From IMG/VR virus record IMGVR_UViG_3300033978_000539, positions 1 through 27,593 of that record: a DNA stretch of 27,593 nucleotides; one strand, 5' to 3'. Position 1 is the stretch's first letter. Every line of letters begins with the position of its first letter. The notes below the pieces were generated by a model that saw only the letters and a program-made list of their open reading frames with translations, ran no database searches and was not told the DNA's origin. Positions 21,561 through 27,308 of this stretch are shown here, one piece after another. A program made the translations under genes and the position numbers. The DNA is from a virus.

Positions 21561-22270
21561 GCGCCTGCTCCGTCGTTCGTCCAAATTGCTTCGCGGTTTG
21601 TCGTGCCCGGTCGCATGGCGCTTTTTGCATCGACGAACGGCCGAAACGGCAACCAATCTGCGCCGACGTTTTCGCAAACCATGACTTGGCCCGACAACGA
21701 TCGGCACCAATCGCCGAGCGCGTAAAAATCGCTCGGTTGGGCTTTGTAAGATTTTCCGGCTACCTGATACGGCGGATCGATAAACCAAGTCGCTTTGATT
21801 GCTGGCGCAGACGTGTAATCGCCTTCAGTAATTTTCCAGTGGCGAATCAGATCAACTTGACGCGCGACGCATTCCCGATGCGCGTCGGTCCATCCCTCAT
21901 ATTTCCGACCGCGATCGCGCAAACGTTTTCTTCCAGCGGACAACTGTTTTCGAGGTTCTGTAGTTGCGTCATTCATCGAAAAACCGACGAGCCATCGCGC
22001 CCCCTGGCAAACCCATCCAGGCAATTCGTCAACGTGCTCGACGTACGGTATGCGCCGGATCTCGTCCGATGTCGCCCCGATCAAAAACCGCCAAATCTCG
22101 CAAATGATCGGGCTTCGATCGATCAAAATAACCTCTCGCTCGTGATTGCGCAAAGCGTAACCGGCCGCGCCTGCAAAAGGCTCCACGATGGTCTCAAACC
22201 TTGGCGCGGCGTAACGCGGAGCAAGTCGGAATTTGCCGCCGTAGTAACGCCAGAATGGACGAAGTTTCAT
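21557..22270 (-). CDS. Dam-like N6-adenine DNA methyltransferase (D12 class)
   Basis: The 237-residue product should transfer methyl from S-adenosylmethionine to adenine in DNA. Visible motifs in Dam order: RYYGGK (8-13, motif X), EPFAGAAGY (30-38, motif I, cofactor binding), LIDRSP (49-54, motif II with Asp51) and DPPY (165-168, catalytic motif IV). It is slightly shorter than E. coli Dam (278 aa). ATG 22270 overlaps the upstream stop (ATGA). Base composition differs from its neighbours: for example 21721-21780 is 50% G+C while helicase segments reach about 68%, suggesting recent acquisition. Target specificity is unknown; GATC is possible. Likely roles are protecting phage DNA from host restriction or timing of transcription or packaging. 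Confidence 0.9.
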   Translation of the reverse strand: MKLRPFWRYYGGKFRLAPRYAAPRFETIVEPFAGAAGYALRNHEREVILIDRSPIICEIWRFLIGATSDEIRRIPYVEHVDELPGWVCQGARWLVGFSMNDATTEPRKQLSAGRKRLRDRGRKYEGWTDAHRECVARQVDLIRHWKITEGDYTSAPAIKATWFIDPPYQVAGKSYKAQPSDFYALGDWCRSLSGQVMVCENVGADWLPFRPFVDAKSAMRPGTTNREAIWTNDGAGA

Positions 22271-22497
22271 GGCTCCGCTCCCTTCTGCTCGTTGCGCCGG
22301 CACGCGCCGCACGCCGTGACCTTGGCCTTCAGGTCCGCTTCCCACTTGGTGGACGCATACCCGCACTTGCATCGCACCGCCCATTTGCGGCTCAAATTGT
22401 TTGGCCCGTCCTGCACGAGCTCGACGAGCGTCCAGTCATTGTGCCGGTCGCCGGGCTGGCGCGTGCGCTTTCGCAGGCATCTGCGCTTGATGGTCAT
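22267..22497 (-). CDS. Small zinc-binding phage protein (76 aa)
   Basis: Start ATG 22497 overlaps the rusA stop. A very basic N terminus (KRRCLRKRTRQPGD) is followed by a compact domain with CKCG and CGAC Cys pairs about 20 residues apart, with W and R residues before the first pair (RKWAVRCKCG). This Cys layout is common in short phage proteins and in the N-terminal part of some HNH or AP2-type phage proteins, where it binds zinc and probably nucleic acid. No nuclease domain is present. Its stop overlaps the methyltransferase start (ATGA). Confidence 0.72.
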   Translation of the reverse strand: MTIKRRCLRKRTRQPGDRHNDWTLVELVQDGPNNLSRKWAVRCKCGYASTKWEADLKAKVTACGACRRNEQKGAEP

Positions 22498-23108
22498 TGC
22501 TGCGCCTCCTTTGCACCTTTACGGGCCTTTGGTGCGCTCGGGCTACCTGCGGTCGTTTTCTTCCGCTTAGGCGCGTCTAGGCCCCACGACGGCGGAGGAA
22601 ACCCCCTACCCGTCTCGGATAGGCGCCGCACGCGAATCACGAGCTGATGCCATTCGGCTTCGTCGGTCTGGATGAAGTCCACCGTCAAAGAGCGAATTTG
22701 CGAGTCGTTGCGCCAGAGCTCGGCACCGGGCGCCTCGCCGCGGTGAAGCTGCCCGGCGTCCATGACGGTCTTAGCGGCGTTGTCGAGGTCGCCGCTTTGC
22801 TTCGGCGCCCAAAACGCGAGGTCGAGGCGCATCGGCCCGGCGCTCTGCCATGGCGCGGCTTCGCCAAAGTGCCCGGCCTCGAGGATGCCGCGTGCGTACG
22901 CGAGCGAGGCCGCCAGCTTGGCGCAGTGCCTGCGGTAGGTCGTCGGCATGAACGTGCCGCGGCCGGTCACGCGCGGGCGCGGGCTCGGGACCATGGGCGC
23001 GTAGACGTGCGCGACGAGATCCCACCCGAGCTCCTCGGTGACGTGTACCTCGTAGCCGCCGGGCACCTCGTGCGCGTAGGCGGGGACGTTGATTGATTCG
23101 TGCTTCAT
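22494..23108 (-). CDS. rusA: RusA-family Holliday-junction resolvase
   Basis: The product resolves four-way DNA junctions or branched replication intermediates before packaging. The RusA signature is visible: PMVPSPRPRVTGRGTFM near residues 38-54 (substrate-binding N-terminal strand region), a basic helix, GDLDN at 106-110 carrying the two catalytic aspartates (Asp107, Asp109), then MDAGQL and WRNDSQI with Asp135, the third metal-binding acid. At 204 residues it is longer than E. coli RusA (about 120): the extra length is an N-terminal 30-residue extension and a Lys/Ala/Pro-rich tail after residue 165. AAAGGA about 6 bases upstream supports ATG 23108. The stop overlaps the next gene by ATGA. 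Confidence 0.9.
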   Translation of the reverse strand: MKHESINVPAYAHEVPGGYEVHVTEELGWDLVAHVYAPMVPSPRPRVTGRGTFMPTTYRRHCAKLAASLAYARGILEAGHFGEAAPWQSAGPMRLDLAFWAPKQSGDLDNAAKTVMDAGQLHRGEAPGAELWRNDSQIRSLTVDFIQTDEAEWHQLVIRVRRLSETGRGFPPPSWGLDAPKRKKTTAGSPSAPKARKGAKEAQQ

Positions 23109-23123
23109 CGTGTTTCCTTTGGG

Positions 23124-23402
23124 CTAGTCGAGCTCTGCAATTTCGATGGCTGCCTCACTGTCGCGCCACGCGGCCTCGAGGGCCTGCCACGCCGCCACGC
23201 TCTGCGCGCGGTCGTGGAAGTTGGACGGGCGCTCGATGCCGGTCTTGACGCACTCGGACCAGAGCCACGCGGCAATCTGGCCGGGGCTTGGCGTGGCGCC
23301 GAGGTCCATGAGCATGGCGGCGACGATGGTTTCAGCCGGGCGCTGGCGAGCGTCGGCGAGGCGGACAATGCGGGCGAGGTGGTGCGGGTGAATGTCGATC
23401 AT
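23124..23402 (-). CDS. Hypothetical protein between helicase and resolvase (92 aa)
   Basis: Start ATG 23402 overlaps the helicase stop as ATGA. The 92 residues are mostly helical: a His-rich N terminus (MIDIHPHHLARIVRLA), a central helix (AETIVAAMLMDLGA), a segment with two Trp residues (IAAWLWSECV) and an acidic C terminus. I do not recognise the family. Its place between helicase and resolvase suggests an accessory role in DNA metabolism, not shown by sequence. A 15-base gap with an AAAGGA ribosome-binding site separates it from the next gene. Confidence 0.7.
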   Translation of the reverse strand: MIDIHPHHLARIVRLADARQRPAETIVAAMLMDLGATPSPGQIAAWLWSECVKTGIERPSNFHDRAQSVAAWQALEAAWRDSEAAIEIAELD

Positions 23403-24742
23403 GGCGTCATGCTGTAGGTTTCGCGGGTCGCATCCCATGTCATGCGAAAGAAGGCGGCGCGACCATCGCGCGCCTTTTGGATGCTTAGCGCCGGCTCGGC
23501 TTGCGGACCGGGCTCCGCTCCGGGGAGCGGGCGCGAGAAGAGAAGCACGGTGTCAGCGTGCCGCAGGATCGCGTAGCTGTCGCCGATCATGCCGCGCGTG
23601 GCCTTGGCCCCGGCCTTTTCGGCCTCGCGGTTGAGTTGCGCCAGGGCGAGCACGGGTGCGCCAATGGTGCGCGCGAGGATCTTCAGCCGGCGCGCGTACT
23701 CGCCGAGGAGCTCGTGTTTTTCCATGCGTCGGCGCGCGTCGTCGCCGGTCGGGTCGAGAATGCCGAGGTAGTCCACGACAATGAGGCCGAGGCGCTCGCC
23801 GCGCTCCTCGAGGCGTGCCTTGAAGGCCTTTGCTCTCATGGCGACGTGGTCCGTGCTCTGCCCGGCGTCGCACGACCACTCGACGCGCAGGCCTCGGCCC
23901 ACGAGCGAGCTGATGCCGCGAATGAGCTCGGCGTAGGCCTGCGACTGAAGCTGCGGCGGGAGGACCTCGGGGCGGTGCTCGCAGCCGTACTCCTGCCGCG
24001 CCACGCGGGCGAGGTTGGCGCTCGCGGGCATTTCGAGGCCCACGAACATGCACCAAGAGCCGGCGGCGGCGCACGCTCGCGCGTACTGGATCGCGAGGAC
24101 GGTCTTACCCACGCCGGTTGCGGCGGCGAGCACGGTGAGGCTGCCGGGGCTGAGCTGCACGCAGGCATCGAGGCCCGGCCATGGGCTCGGGGTTGCGGCG
24201 ACGGTGCGAGCCGTGAGGCGTTTGACAAGCTCGTTGGCGGCGTCCTTTGTGCTGATGAGGCCTTGCGCGCCATCGGCCACGCGCGGCGTCACACGCTCGA
24301 GGAGCTCGGCGCGGAGCTGCTCGCCGTTCTCGATCATGCCCTCGGCGCGTCCGGCCACCTCGGCGCACACGCGGCGAAGCTCTCGGAGCTCGTGCGCGTT
24401 GGTGAGCTCGCGCACCAATTCCTCGGCGCGCTCGTCGTTGTCGAGGCGCCCACGCTCGAGGTAGCCGGCGGCCTGCTCGCGAACGGTGAGCCACCAGCCG
24501 CGCCACCCGTCCGGGCTCGCGGGCACGGATGCTTTGGCGGCAATGAGGCGCTCGAGCACGTTCCACCCGGCGGGGCCTTCGCCGTCCGCCTCGAGGCGCT
24601 TGGCCTCGCGCCACCAGTCGGCGCAAGGGCTCTGCGCGAAGTGCTCGGGCTCGAGGGCCTCGAGCATGTAGGCCCGCGCGGCGGCCTTGGCCTCGCACAC
24701 GAACACGCATGCGGCGAGCTCGGCCTGTACGGCGACCATCAT
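23399..24742 (-). CDS. Replicative DNA helicase, DnaB family
   Basis: The 447-residue product unwinds DNA ahead of the phage replication fork. The C-terminal RecA-like core shows Walker A ATGVGKT (208-214), GLEM (235-238) with the Glu at the catalytic position, Walker B LIVVDY (320-325), the QLNR motif (369-372) and a C-terminal RHADTVLLFSR (394-404) then KARDGR (423-428) region typical of DnaB. Residues 1-150 are a helical N-terminal domain as in DnaB, with SPCADWWREA resembling the HxxIw part. Length is near the usual 450-480. I chose ATG 24742, which overlaps the previous stop (ATGA); a second ATG follows immediately, and an upstream ATG at 24787 would overlap the previous gene by about 50 bases. 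The short gene after it overlaps by ATGA. Confidence 0.93.
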   Translation of the reverse strand: MMVAVQAELAACVFVCEAKAAARAYMLEALEPEHFAQSPCADWWREAKRLEADGEGPAGWNVLERLIAAKASVPASPDGWRGWWLTVREQAAGYLERGRLDNDERAEELVRELTNAHELRELRRVCAEVAGRAEGMIENGEQLRAELLERVTPRVADGAQGLISTKDAANELVKRLTARTVAATPSPWPGLDACVQLSPGSLTVLAAATGVGKTVLAIQYARACAAAGSWCMFVGLEMPASANLARVARQEYGCEHRPEVLPPQLQSQAYAELIRGISSLVGRGLRVEWSCDAGQSTDHVAMRAKAFKARLEERGERLGLIVVDYLGILDPTGDDARRRMEKHELLGEYARRLKILARTIGAPVLALAQLNREAEKAGAKATRGMIGDSYAILRHADTVLLFSRPLPGAEPGPQAEPALSIQKARDGRAAFFRMTWDATRETYSMTP

Positions 24743-25437
24743 CGGCGCACCTGCGAATGATGAGGGATGCCGACGCTCGCGAACCACTCTTCCTGGGTCT
24801 GCGTCTTGGCCGTCTTAGGCCCGGAACGCTCGATGTCGTTTGCGTAGTCGTTCATGGTCCAATGCAGGTTGAGGCTTTGGCCGTTTAGCCGGCGACGGCG
24901 CACCACGTCGGCAAACGTCTCGCCGTTGGCGTAAACGGCGCGATGGAACTGCTGCGCCTTGGTTGCCATGGCTGCGCCGGTCACGCACGACGGCGTGCCG
25001 GTCACTTCGGTGATCGCGGCGTTCCACTGTCCGAGGCAAGTGCTCTTGGACGAGGCGTAGCGAGGCGCCGCAGGCGCCTTTGTCTTCTCCGAAGGAGAAG
25101 TGCTGTTGTGTTGTGTTGTGATATCCGTGACGTCACGTGACGACACGTTAGGTCGCGTGTCGTCACGTGACGTCACGTGACGTTTTGAGCGAGCGGTGCG
25201 CGAGCGTGCACGGTCGGCGAGCTGCTTTGTGATGAGCTCGTCGAGGGGGCGCCAAAGCCCAAGTTTGCGGAGCTGTTCGATCTGCTCCGGCGTGATGCCC
25301 GGAACGTCGTCGCTCTCCTCCGTGACACGATACTCCGTCGCGAGGAGGAATGTCTTTGCAAGGTCTACTTGGCCAAGCTCAAGGAGCATGCGCACCCGCG
25401 CATCGTCGGCGACTTCCCTACGGGACCAGCCGGCCAT
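24739..25437 (-). CDS. Putative replication initiator / helicase-loader protein with internal origin-like repeats
   Basis: This 232-residue protein directly precedes, and overlaps, the replicative helicase gene, the position held by initiator or loader genes in many phages (as lambda O and P precede helicase recruitment). Residues 1-75 are helical (DDARVRMLLELGQVDLAKTF, then ITPEQIEQLRKLGLW). Residues 76-130 form a low-complexity Arg/Ser/Thr linker encoded by the palindromic DNA at 25126-25182. Residues 131-232 form a second domain (GQWNAAITEVTG, then FADVVRRRRLNGQSLNLHW). Start ATG 25437 overlaps the upstream stop as TGATG. I recognise no diagnostic family motif and see no Walker A, so an ATPase loader of DnaC type is unlikely. 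The initiator call is from context and the embedded repeats. Confidence 0.5.
   Translation of the reverse strand: MAGWSRREVADDARVRMLLELGQVDLAKTFLLATEYRVTEESDDVPGITPEQIEQLRKLGLWRPLDELITKQLADRARSRTARSKRHVTSRDDTRPNVSSRDVTDITTQHNSTSPSEKTKAPAAPRYASSKSTCLGQWNAAITEVTGTPSCVTGAAMATKAQQFHRAVYANGETFADVVRRRRLNGQSLNLHWTMNDYANDIERSGPKTAKTQTQEEWFASVGIPHHSQVRR
25063..25079. repeat. 7-bp inverted repeat (AGGCGCC / GGCGCCT)
   Basis: AGGCGCC (25063-25069) and GGCGCCT (25073-25079) are perfect reverse complements around GCA. It is the outermost of three inverted repeats packed into about 120 bases of the putative initiator gene. Confidence 0.5.
25084..25100. repeat. 7-bp inverted repeat with 3-base loop
   Basis: CTTCTCC (25084-25090) and GGAGAAG (25094-25100) are perfect reverse complements around GAA. 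The hairpin lies between the GGCGCC hairpin at 25063-25079 and the large palindrome block, in the linker-coding part of the putative initiator gene. Confidence 0.5.
25126..25177. repeat. Perfect 22-bp inverted repeat with nested CGTCACGTGACG palindromes (candidate replication origin)
   Basis: Left arm 25126-25147 and right arm 25156-25177 are perfect reverse complements across an 8-base spacer (TTAGGTCG). Each arm contains the 12-bp palindrome CGTCACGTGACG (25131-25142 and 25161-25172); a third copy at 25171-25182 overlaps the second with a 10-bp period. The palindrome GTGACGTCAC also occurs twice (25127-25136, 25167-25176). The block encodes residues 86-104 of the putative initiator. Such density is not expected from coding constraint alone and suits a protein-binding site or origin. 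Origin function is inferred from position inside the gene just upstream of the helicase. Confidence 0.6.
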
Positions 25438-25658
25438 CACTGCGCCTCGGGGATGCGACGAAGAAGGCGCAGCAGGTCGAGCGCAAACGCGCGAAGCTCC
25501 TCGTGGCTGAGCGTCGAATCCACGTGCCGCGATCCTGACCGCGTGTGAACAAACGCGACGCTCGAATTTACGCTGATTTCGATCGTGATAATGTCGCTCG
25601 GATCGCCGGTCGCGTCGTCGTGCTTTAGCGTGATGCCGATTTGGTTTGCGATGATCAT
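25437..25658 (-). CDS. Hypothetical protein (73 aa)
   Basis: The ATG at 25658 has GAGGA about 8 bases upstream and overlaps the preceding small ORF's stop. The 73 residues alternate beta-prone segments (ANQIGITLKH, IITIEISVNSSVAFVHT) with a C-terminal amphipathic helix (EELRAFALDLLRLLRRI), suggesting a small alpha/beta fold. No motif is recognised. Its TGA overlaps the start of the putative replication initiator (TGATG), so the two are probably made together; a role as a partner of that protein is only a guess. Confidence 0.7.
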   Translation of the reverse strand: MIIANQIGITLKHDDATGDPSDIITIEISVNSSVAFVHTRSGSRHVDSTLSHEELRAFALDLLRLLRRIPEAQ

Positions 25659-25819
25659 GCTTCGTCCTCGTGATGCGCGGCAACGCACTCGACGAACGCG
25701 GTGAGTCGCGCTAGCCTGATCGCTGCCTCGTGTTTTTGCCCTCGGACGTTGGTCGCGTTCCGGGGGCTCGTTTTTTGTAGACGATCGCTCGCACCGTGGC
25801 AAGCTGCGTGCCCCTGCAT
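25655..25819 (-). CDS. Small hypothetical protein (54 aa)
   Basis: An ATG at 25819 opens a 54-codon frame ending in TGA at 25655, and that TGA overlaps the ATG of the next gene exactly as ATGA. This junction, identical in style to its neighbours, is the main support. The N-terminal half is polar (His, Arg, Asn-rich) and the C-terminal half is a plausible helix (AAIRLARLTAFVECVAAHH) with an acidic end. There is no well-spaced Shine-Dalgarno sequence: AGGAGG occurs about 16 bases upstream but inside a stem. Without this ORF the 25659-25876 stretch would be a 218-base gap. No function can be suggested. Confidence 0.5.
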   Translation of the reverse strand: MQGHAACHGASDRLQKTSPRNATNVRGQKHEAAIRLARLTAFVECVAAHHEDEA

Positions 25820-25827
25820 GGTGCAGG
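25813..25827 (-). repeat. Short hairpin enclosing a start codon
   Basis: CCTGCA (25813-25818) and TGCAGG (25822-25827) are perfect inverted repeats around a 3-base loop. On the minus-strand mRNA the ATG of the 54-aa ORF (25819-25817) straddles the loop and the descending arm, and the larger GC-rich stem at 25829-25868 lies directly upstream. This arrangement could limit ribosome access to that start. Confidence 0.45.
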
Positions 25828-25828
25828 T

Positions 25829-25877
25829 GCGGCGCCTCCTCGTGCTTGATTCGTGCGGGAGGCGCCGCCTTTTTTTT
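25829..25877 (+). terminator. Intrinsic-terminator-like hairpin on plus strand
   Basis: Reading the plus strand, an 11-base arm (25829-25839, GCGGCGCCTCC) pairs perfectly with 25858-25868 around an 18-base loop, one C follows, then eight T residues (25870-25877). This is a textbook rho-independent terminator for plus-strand RNA. On the minus strand, where all the genes lie, the same hairpin is preceded by A8 and not followed by a T run, so it should not stop the operon. It could stop antisense RNA or mark the end of a small plus-strand transcript. I found no convincing plus-strand promoter just upstream. Confidence 0.55.
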
Positions 25878-26062
25878 CAGAACGGTCCGCTTGGCCGGTC
25901 CTGGGCCTTGCATTGCGCGTGTCGCGTCGCGAAGGCCTGCGCGGCTTCCATGAGCTCGGCGACGGGCACGGGGAGCGCGAGGCGCAACGTGCCCGCGCAG
26001 TGCCCGCAATAGACGGCCACGATGCGGCCGGGGAGCTCGTGGACGGTGACGTGCGGTGTCAT
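25877..26062 (-). CDS. Zinc-ribbon-like small phage protein (61 aa)
   Basis: Start ATG 26062 overlaps the upstream stop as ATGA. The 61-residue protein has a CGHC pair (Cys19, Cys22) and an HAQC pair (His48, Cys51) separated by a hydrophobic strand and a helix (PVPVAELMEAAQAF). The C-x2-C ... H-x2-C spacing is what a small treble-clef or zinc-ribbon protein needs, and similar short proteins are common in phage early regions. The zinc ligand assignment is inference; the target is unknown. The stop codon lies inside an 8-base T run (plus strand) that belongs to a strong plus-strand terminator-like hairpin at 25829-25877. Confidence 0.68.
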   Translation of the reverse strand: MTPHVTVHELPGRIVAVYCGHCAGTLRLALPVPVAELMEAAQAFATRHAQCKAQDRPSGPF

Positions 26063-26226
26063 GCCTGCACCTTCGCTGCGTGCCATCGGGCGCGGGCTTG
26101 GTGCTGCTCGGCGTAGAGGCGCACCTCTGCCGCTCGGATGGCGTGCGCGCGGTCCTCGAGGCGCATGATGCGCTCAAAGGTCCAGTCACCGATTATGGCG
26201 CGCGCTTGGCGCTCGTCCGCGTTCAT
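26059..26226 (-). CDS. Small hypothetical protein (55 aa)
   Basis: The ATG at 26226 overlaps the stop of the HTH gene (ATGA), and the TGA at 26059 overlaps the next start in the same way, so the frame is bracketed by two coupled junctions. The protein is highly charged and predicted helical throughout, with many Arg, Ala and Glu residues (DERQARAIIGDWTFERIM, then a second helix rich in Arg). I recognise no motif. It could be a small accessory DNA-binding or anti-host protein, but nothing in the sequence shows that. Confidence 0.62.
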   Translation of the reverse strand: MNADERQARAIIGDWTFERIMRLEDRAHAIRAAEVRLYAEQHQARARWHAAKVQA

Positions 26227-26504
26227 CGCGCGGCCTCGATGGCGCGCTCGAAGGCGGCGCGGTCGCGGAAGATCGTGGCCTCGGTTTCGGCCGGGAGCTT
26301 CCGGGCCTCGAAGAGCGCGTCGAGCGTCTCGGATGCCGTGGCGCCGAGGCCGTTGCAGATCCGCTCGATGGTCTGCGCCTTGACCGAGATGCCCTTGGTG
26401 CCGAGCTCGATGGCGTTGATGGTGGTGTGCGACGTGGCGCACCGCACCGACGCCTCGCGAAGCGAATAGCCGGCACGGGCGCGAAGCATGGCGATCGTGC
26501 TCAA
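26223..26504 (-). CDS. Small HTH transcriptional regulator, Cro/C1 (XRE) type
   Basis: This 93-residue protein starts at TTG (26504), which overlaps the previous stop as TTGA. Residues about 4-62 match the five-helix Cro/C1-type helix-turn-helix layout: YSLREASVRCATSHTTINAIE supplies helices 2 and 3 (the recognition helix is near SHTTINAIELG), and KAQTIERICNGLGATASETLDAL the last helices. The remaining 30 residues form a charged helix. Family members bind operator DNA as dimers. Here the gene is buried in a one-direction operon with no divergent partner or integrase nearby, so a role as an early-to-late switch or autoregulator is more likely than a lysogeny repressor; that is inference. Confidence 0.8.
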   Translation of the reverse strand: MSTIAMLRARAGYSLREASVRCATSHTTINAIELGTKGISVKAQTIERICNGLGATASETLDALFEARKLPAETEATIFRDRAAFERAIEAAR

Positions 26505-26905
26505 AACGGCATGTCCGCTTCATCGATGGGGCCTTCGCCCGCGTTGCGCTTGCGCGCTGCCCACGCGAGCGCCTTGGCGGCGTCGCGTCGGTCCATCGCG
26601 GCGTACTTGGCCTTTTGCTCGTCGCCTTGGCTGTCCTTCCACTCGGCGCTGCGCGTGAGCTCGCCGGCGAGAAACTCGAGGAAATGAACGGGACACCCGC
26701 TGAATCGGTAGCCGACGAACGAGGGACCGTCCCATTTCTTCGGGACATACTTCACCTCGGGGTCGCCCCACCGAGGGTCGTCGATGTCCACGGCCATCGG
26801 CTTGGCGCCGGGGCCGGCCTTGGTGCTCGTGGAGCTCGTGGCCAGCGCGTGCAAGCGGGCCTCGAGGGCCGTGATGCGGATTTCGAGTTCGTCAATTTTT
26901 GCCAT
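26501..26905 (-). CDS. Conserved phage protein of replication module (134 aa)
   Basis: The ATG at 26905 has a good ribosome-binding site (GAGGA, about 5 bases upstream). An N-terminal short coiled coil (residues 3-22, IDELEIRITALEARL) is followed by a Thr/Ser/Gly linker and then a compact domain with aromatic residues (KYVPKKWDGPSFVGYRF at 52-68, then HFLEFLAGEL). The C-terminal part is rich in Ala/Arg/Lys and ends in an acidic tail (IDEADMPF), a tail type seen in some single-stranded-DNA-binding proteins. The pattern of W/F residues followed by a DRRDAAKALAWAARKR helix resembles a small phage protein I have seen next to replication genes, but I cannot name its activity. Its TGA overlaps the TTG start of the next gene. 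Confidence 0.72.
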   Translation of the reverse strand: MAKIDELEIRITALEARLHALATSSTSTKAGPGAKPMAVDIDDPRWGDPEVKYVPKKWDGPSFVGYRFSGCPVHFLEFLAGELTRSAEWKDSQGDEQKAKYAAMDRRDAAKALAWAARKRNAGEGPIDEADMPF

Positions 26906-26912
26906 GGTATCC

Positions 26913-27308
26913 TCAGAACAGTTCGATTTGGGCTTCTACTTCTTTAATCTTCTGCTGGAGCTCCAACATGCGTTGAAGCTCGAGTAGCTTGGCCTCCATT
27001 CGTTCAATGGTGGACGCGGGGCGCGCCGGCTCCGACACCGGCGCGGGCGGCGGTGGGCTGAACGATGCAGCGGCGGGCGTCTGCATGTACTTCGTCAGAT
27101 CATGCAGGTGTTCGCCAATCTGACGGCATCCGGCGGCGTTAAGGCGCTGCCCAAGTTTCTTCCACGAGTAGTTGTTGAACGGGCGTTTTGCGTCTGCGTG
27201 CCCGTAGCGGCTCCGGTAAAGCATTGCGAACTCCCGGAGGGTGAACGCTTGTGGTGCGATCGCGAGCATAAGTTGCACGCGGTTTTGTGGGAATTCGTTT
27301 GTCTTCAC
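26913..27308 (-). CDS. Hypothetical protein with C-terminal coiled coil (131 aa)
   Basis: I chose the GTG at 27308 because it overlaps the TGA of the upstream gene as GTGA, the junction style used throughout this operon; an ATG 13 codons later is possible. Residues 1-75 look globular and basic (TLREFAMLYRSRYG, then KRPFNNYSWKKLGQRL), possibly a small DNA-binding fold, though no family is recognised. Residues 80-100 are Pro/Ala-rich and act as a linker. Residues 100-131 form a clear amphipathic heptad-like helix (IERMEAKLLELQRMLELQQ), suggesting oligomerisation. It ends 7 bases before the next start. Function unknown; the location in the early module suggests a DNA-metabolism or regulatory role, which is inference. 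Confidence 0.7.
   Translation of the reverse strand: MKTNEFPQNRVQLMLAIAPQAFTLREFAMLYRSRYGHADAKRPFNNYSWKKLGQRLNAAGCRQIGEHLHDLTKYMQTPAAASFSPPPPAPVSEPARPASTIERMEAKLLELQRMLELQQKIKEVEAQIELF

Noticed and set aside
23501-24760. Plus-strand open frame of 419 codons opposite the helicase
   Set aside because: Antisense to a gene with clear Walker motifs; the translated product has the biased Ala/Glu/His/Gly composition of a shadow frame.
25126-25182. CRISPR array
   Set aside because: The repeats are overlapping palindromes with 8 bases or less between them, inside a gene, and have no regular spacers.
25829-25877. Terminator of the minus-strand early operon
   Set aside because: On the minus strand the stem is preceded by A8 and not followed by T residues, so it lacks the U-tract needed for release.
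26223-26504. Lysogeny repressor
   Set aside because: The HTH protein lacks a C-terminal oligomerisation or cleavage domain, is mid-operon, has no divergent promoter, and no integrase is seen.
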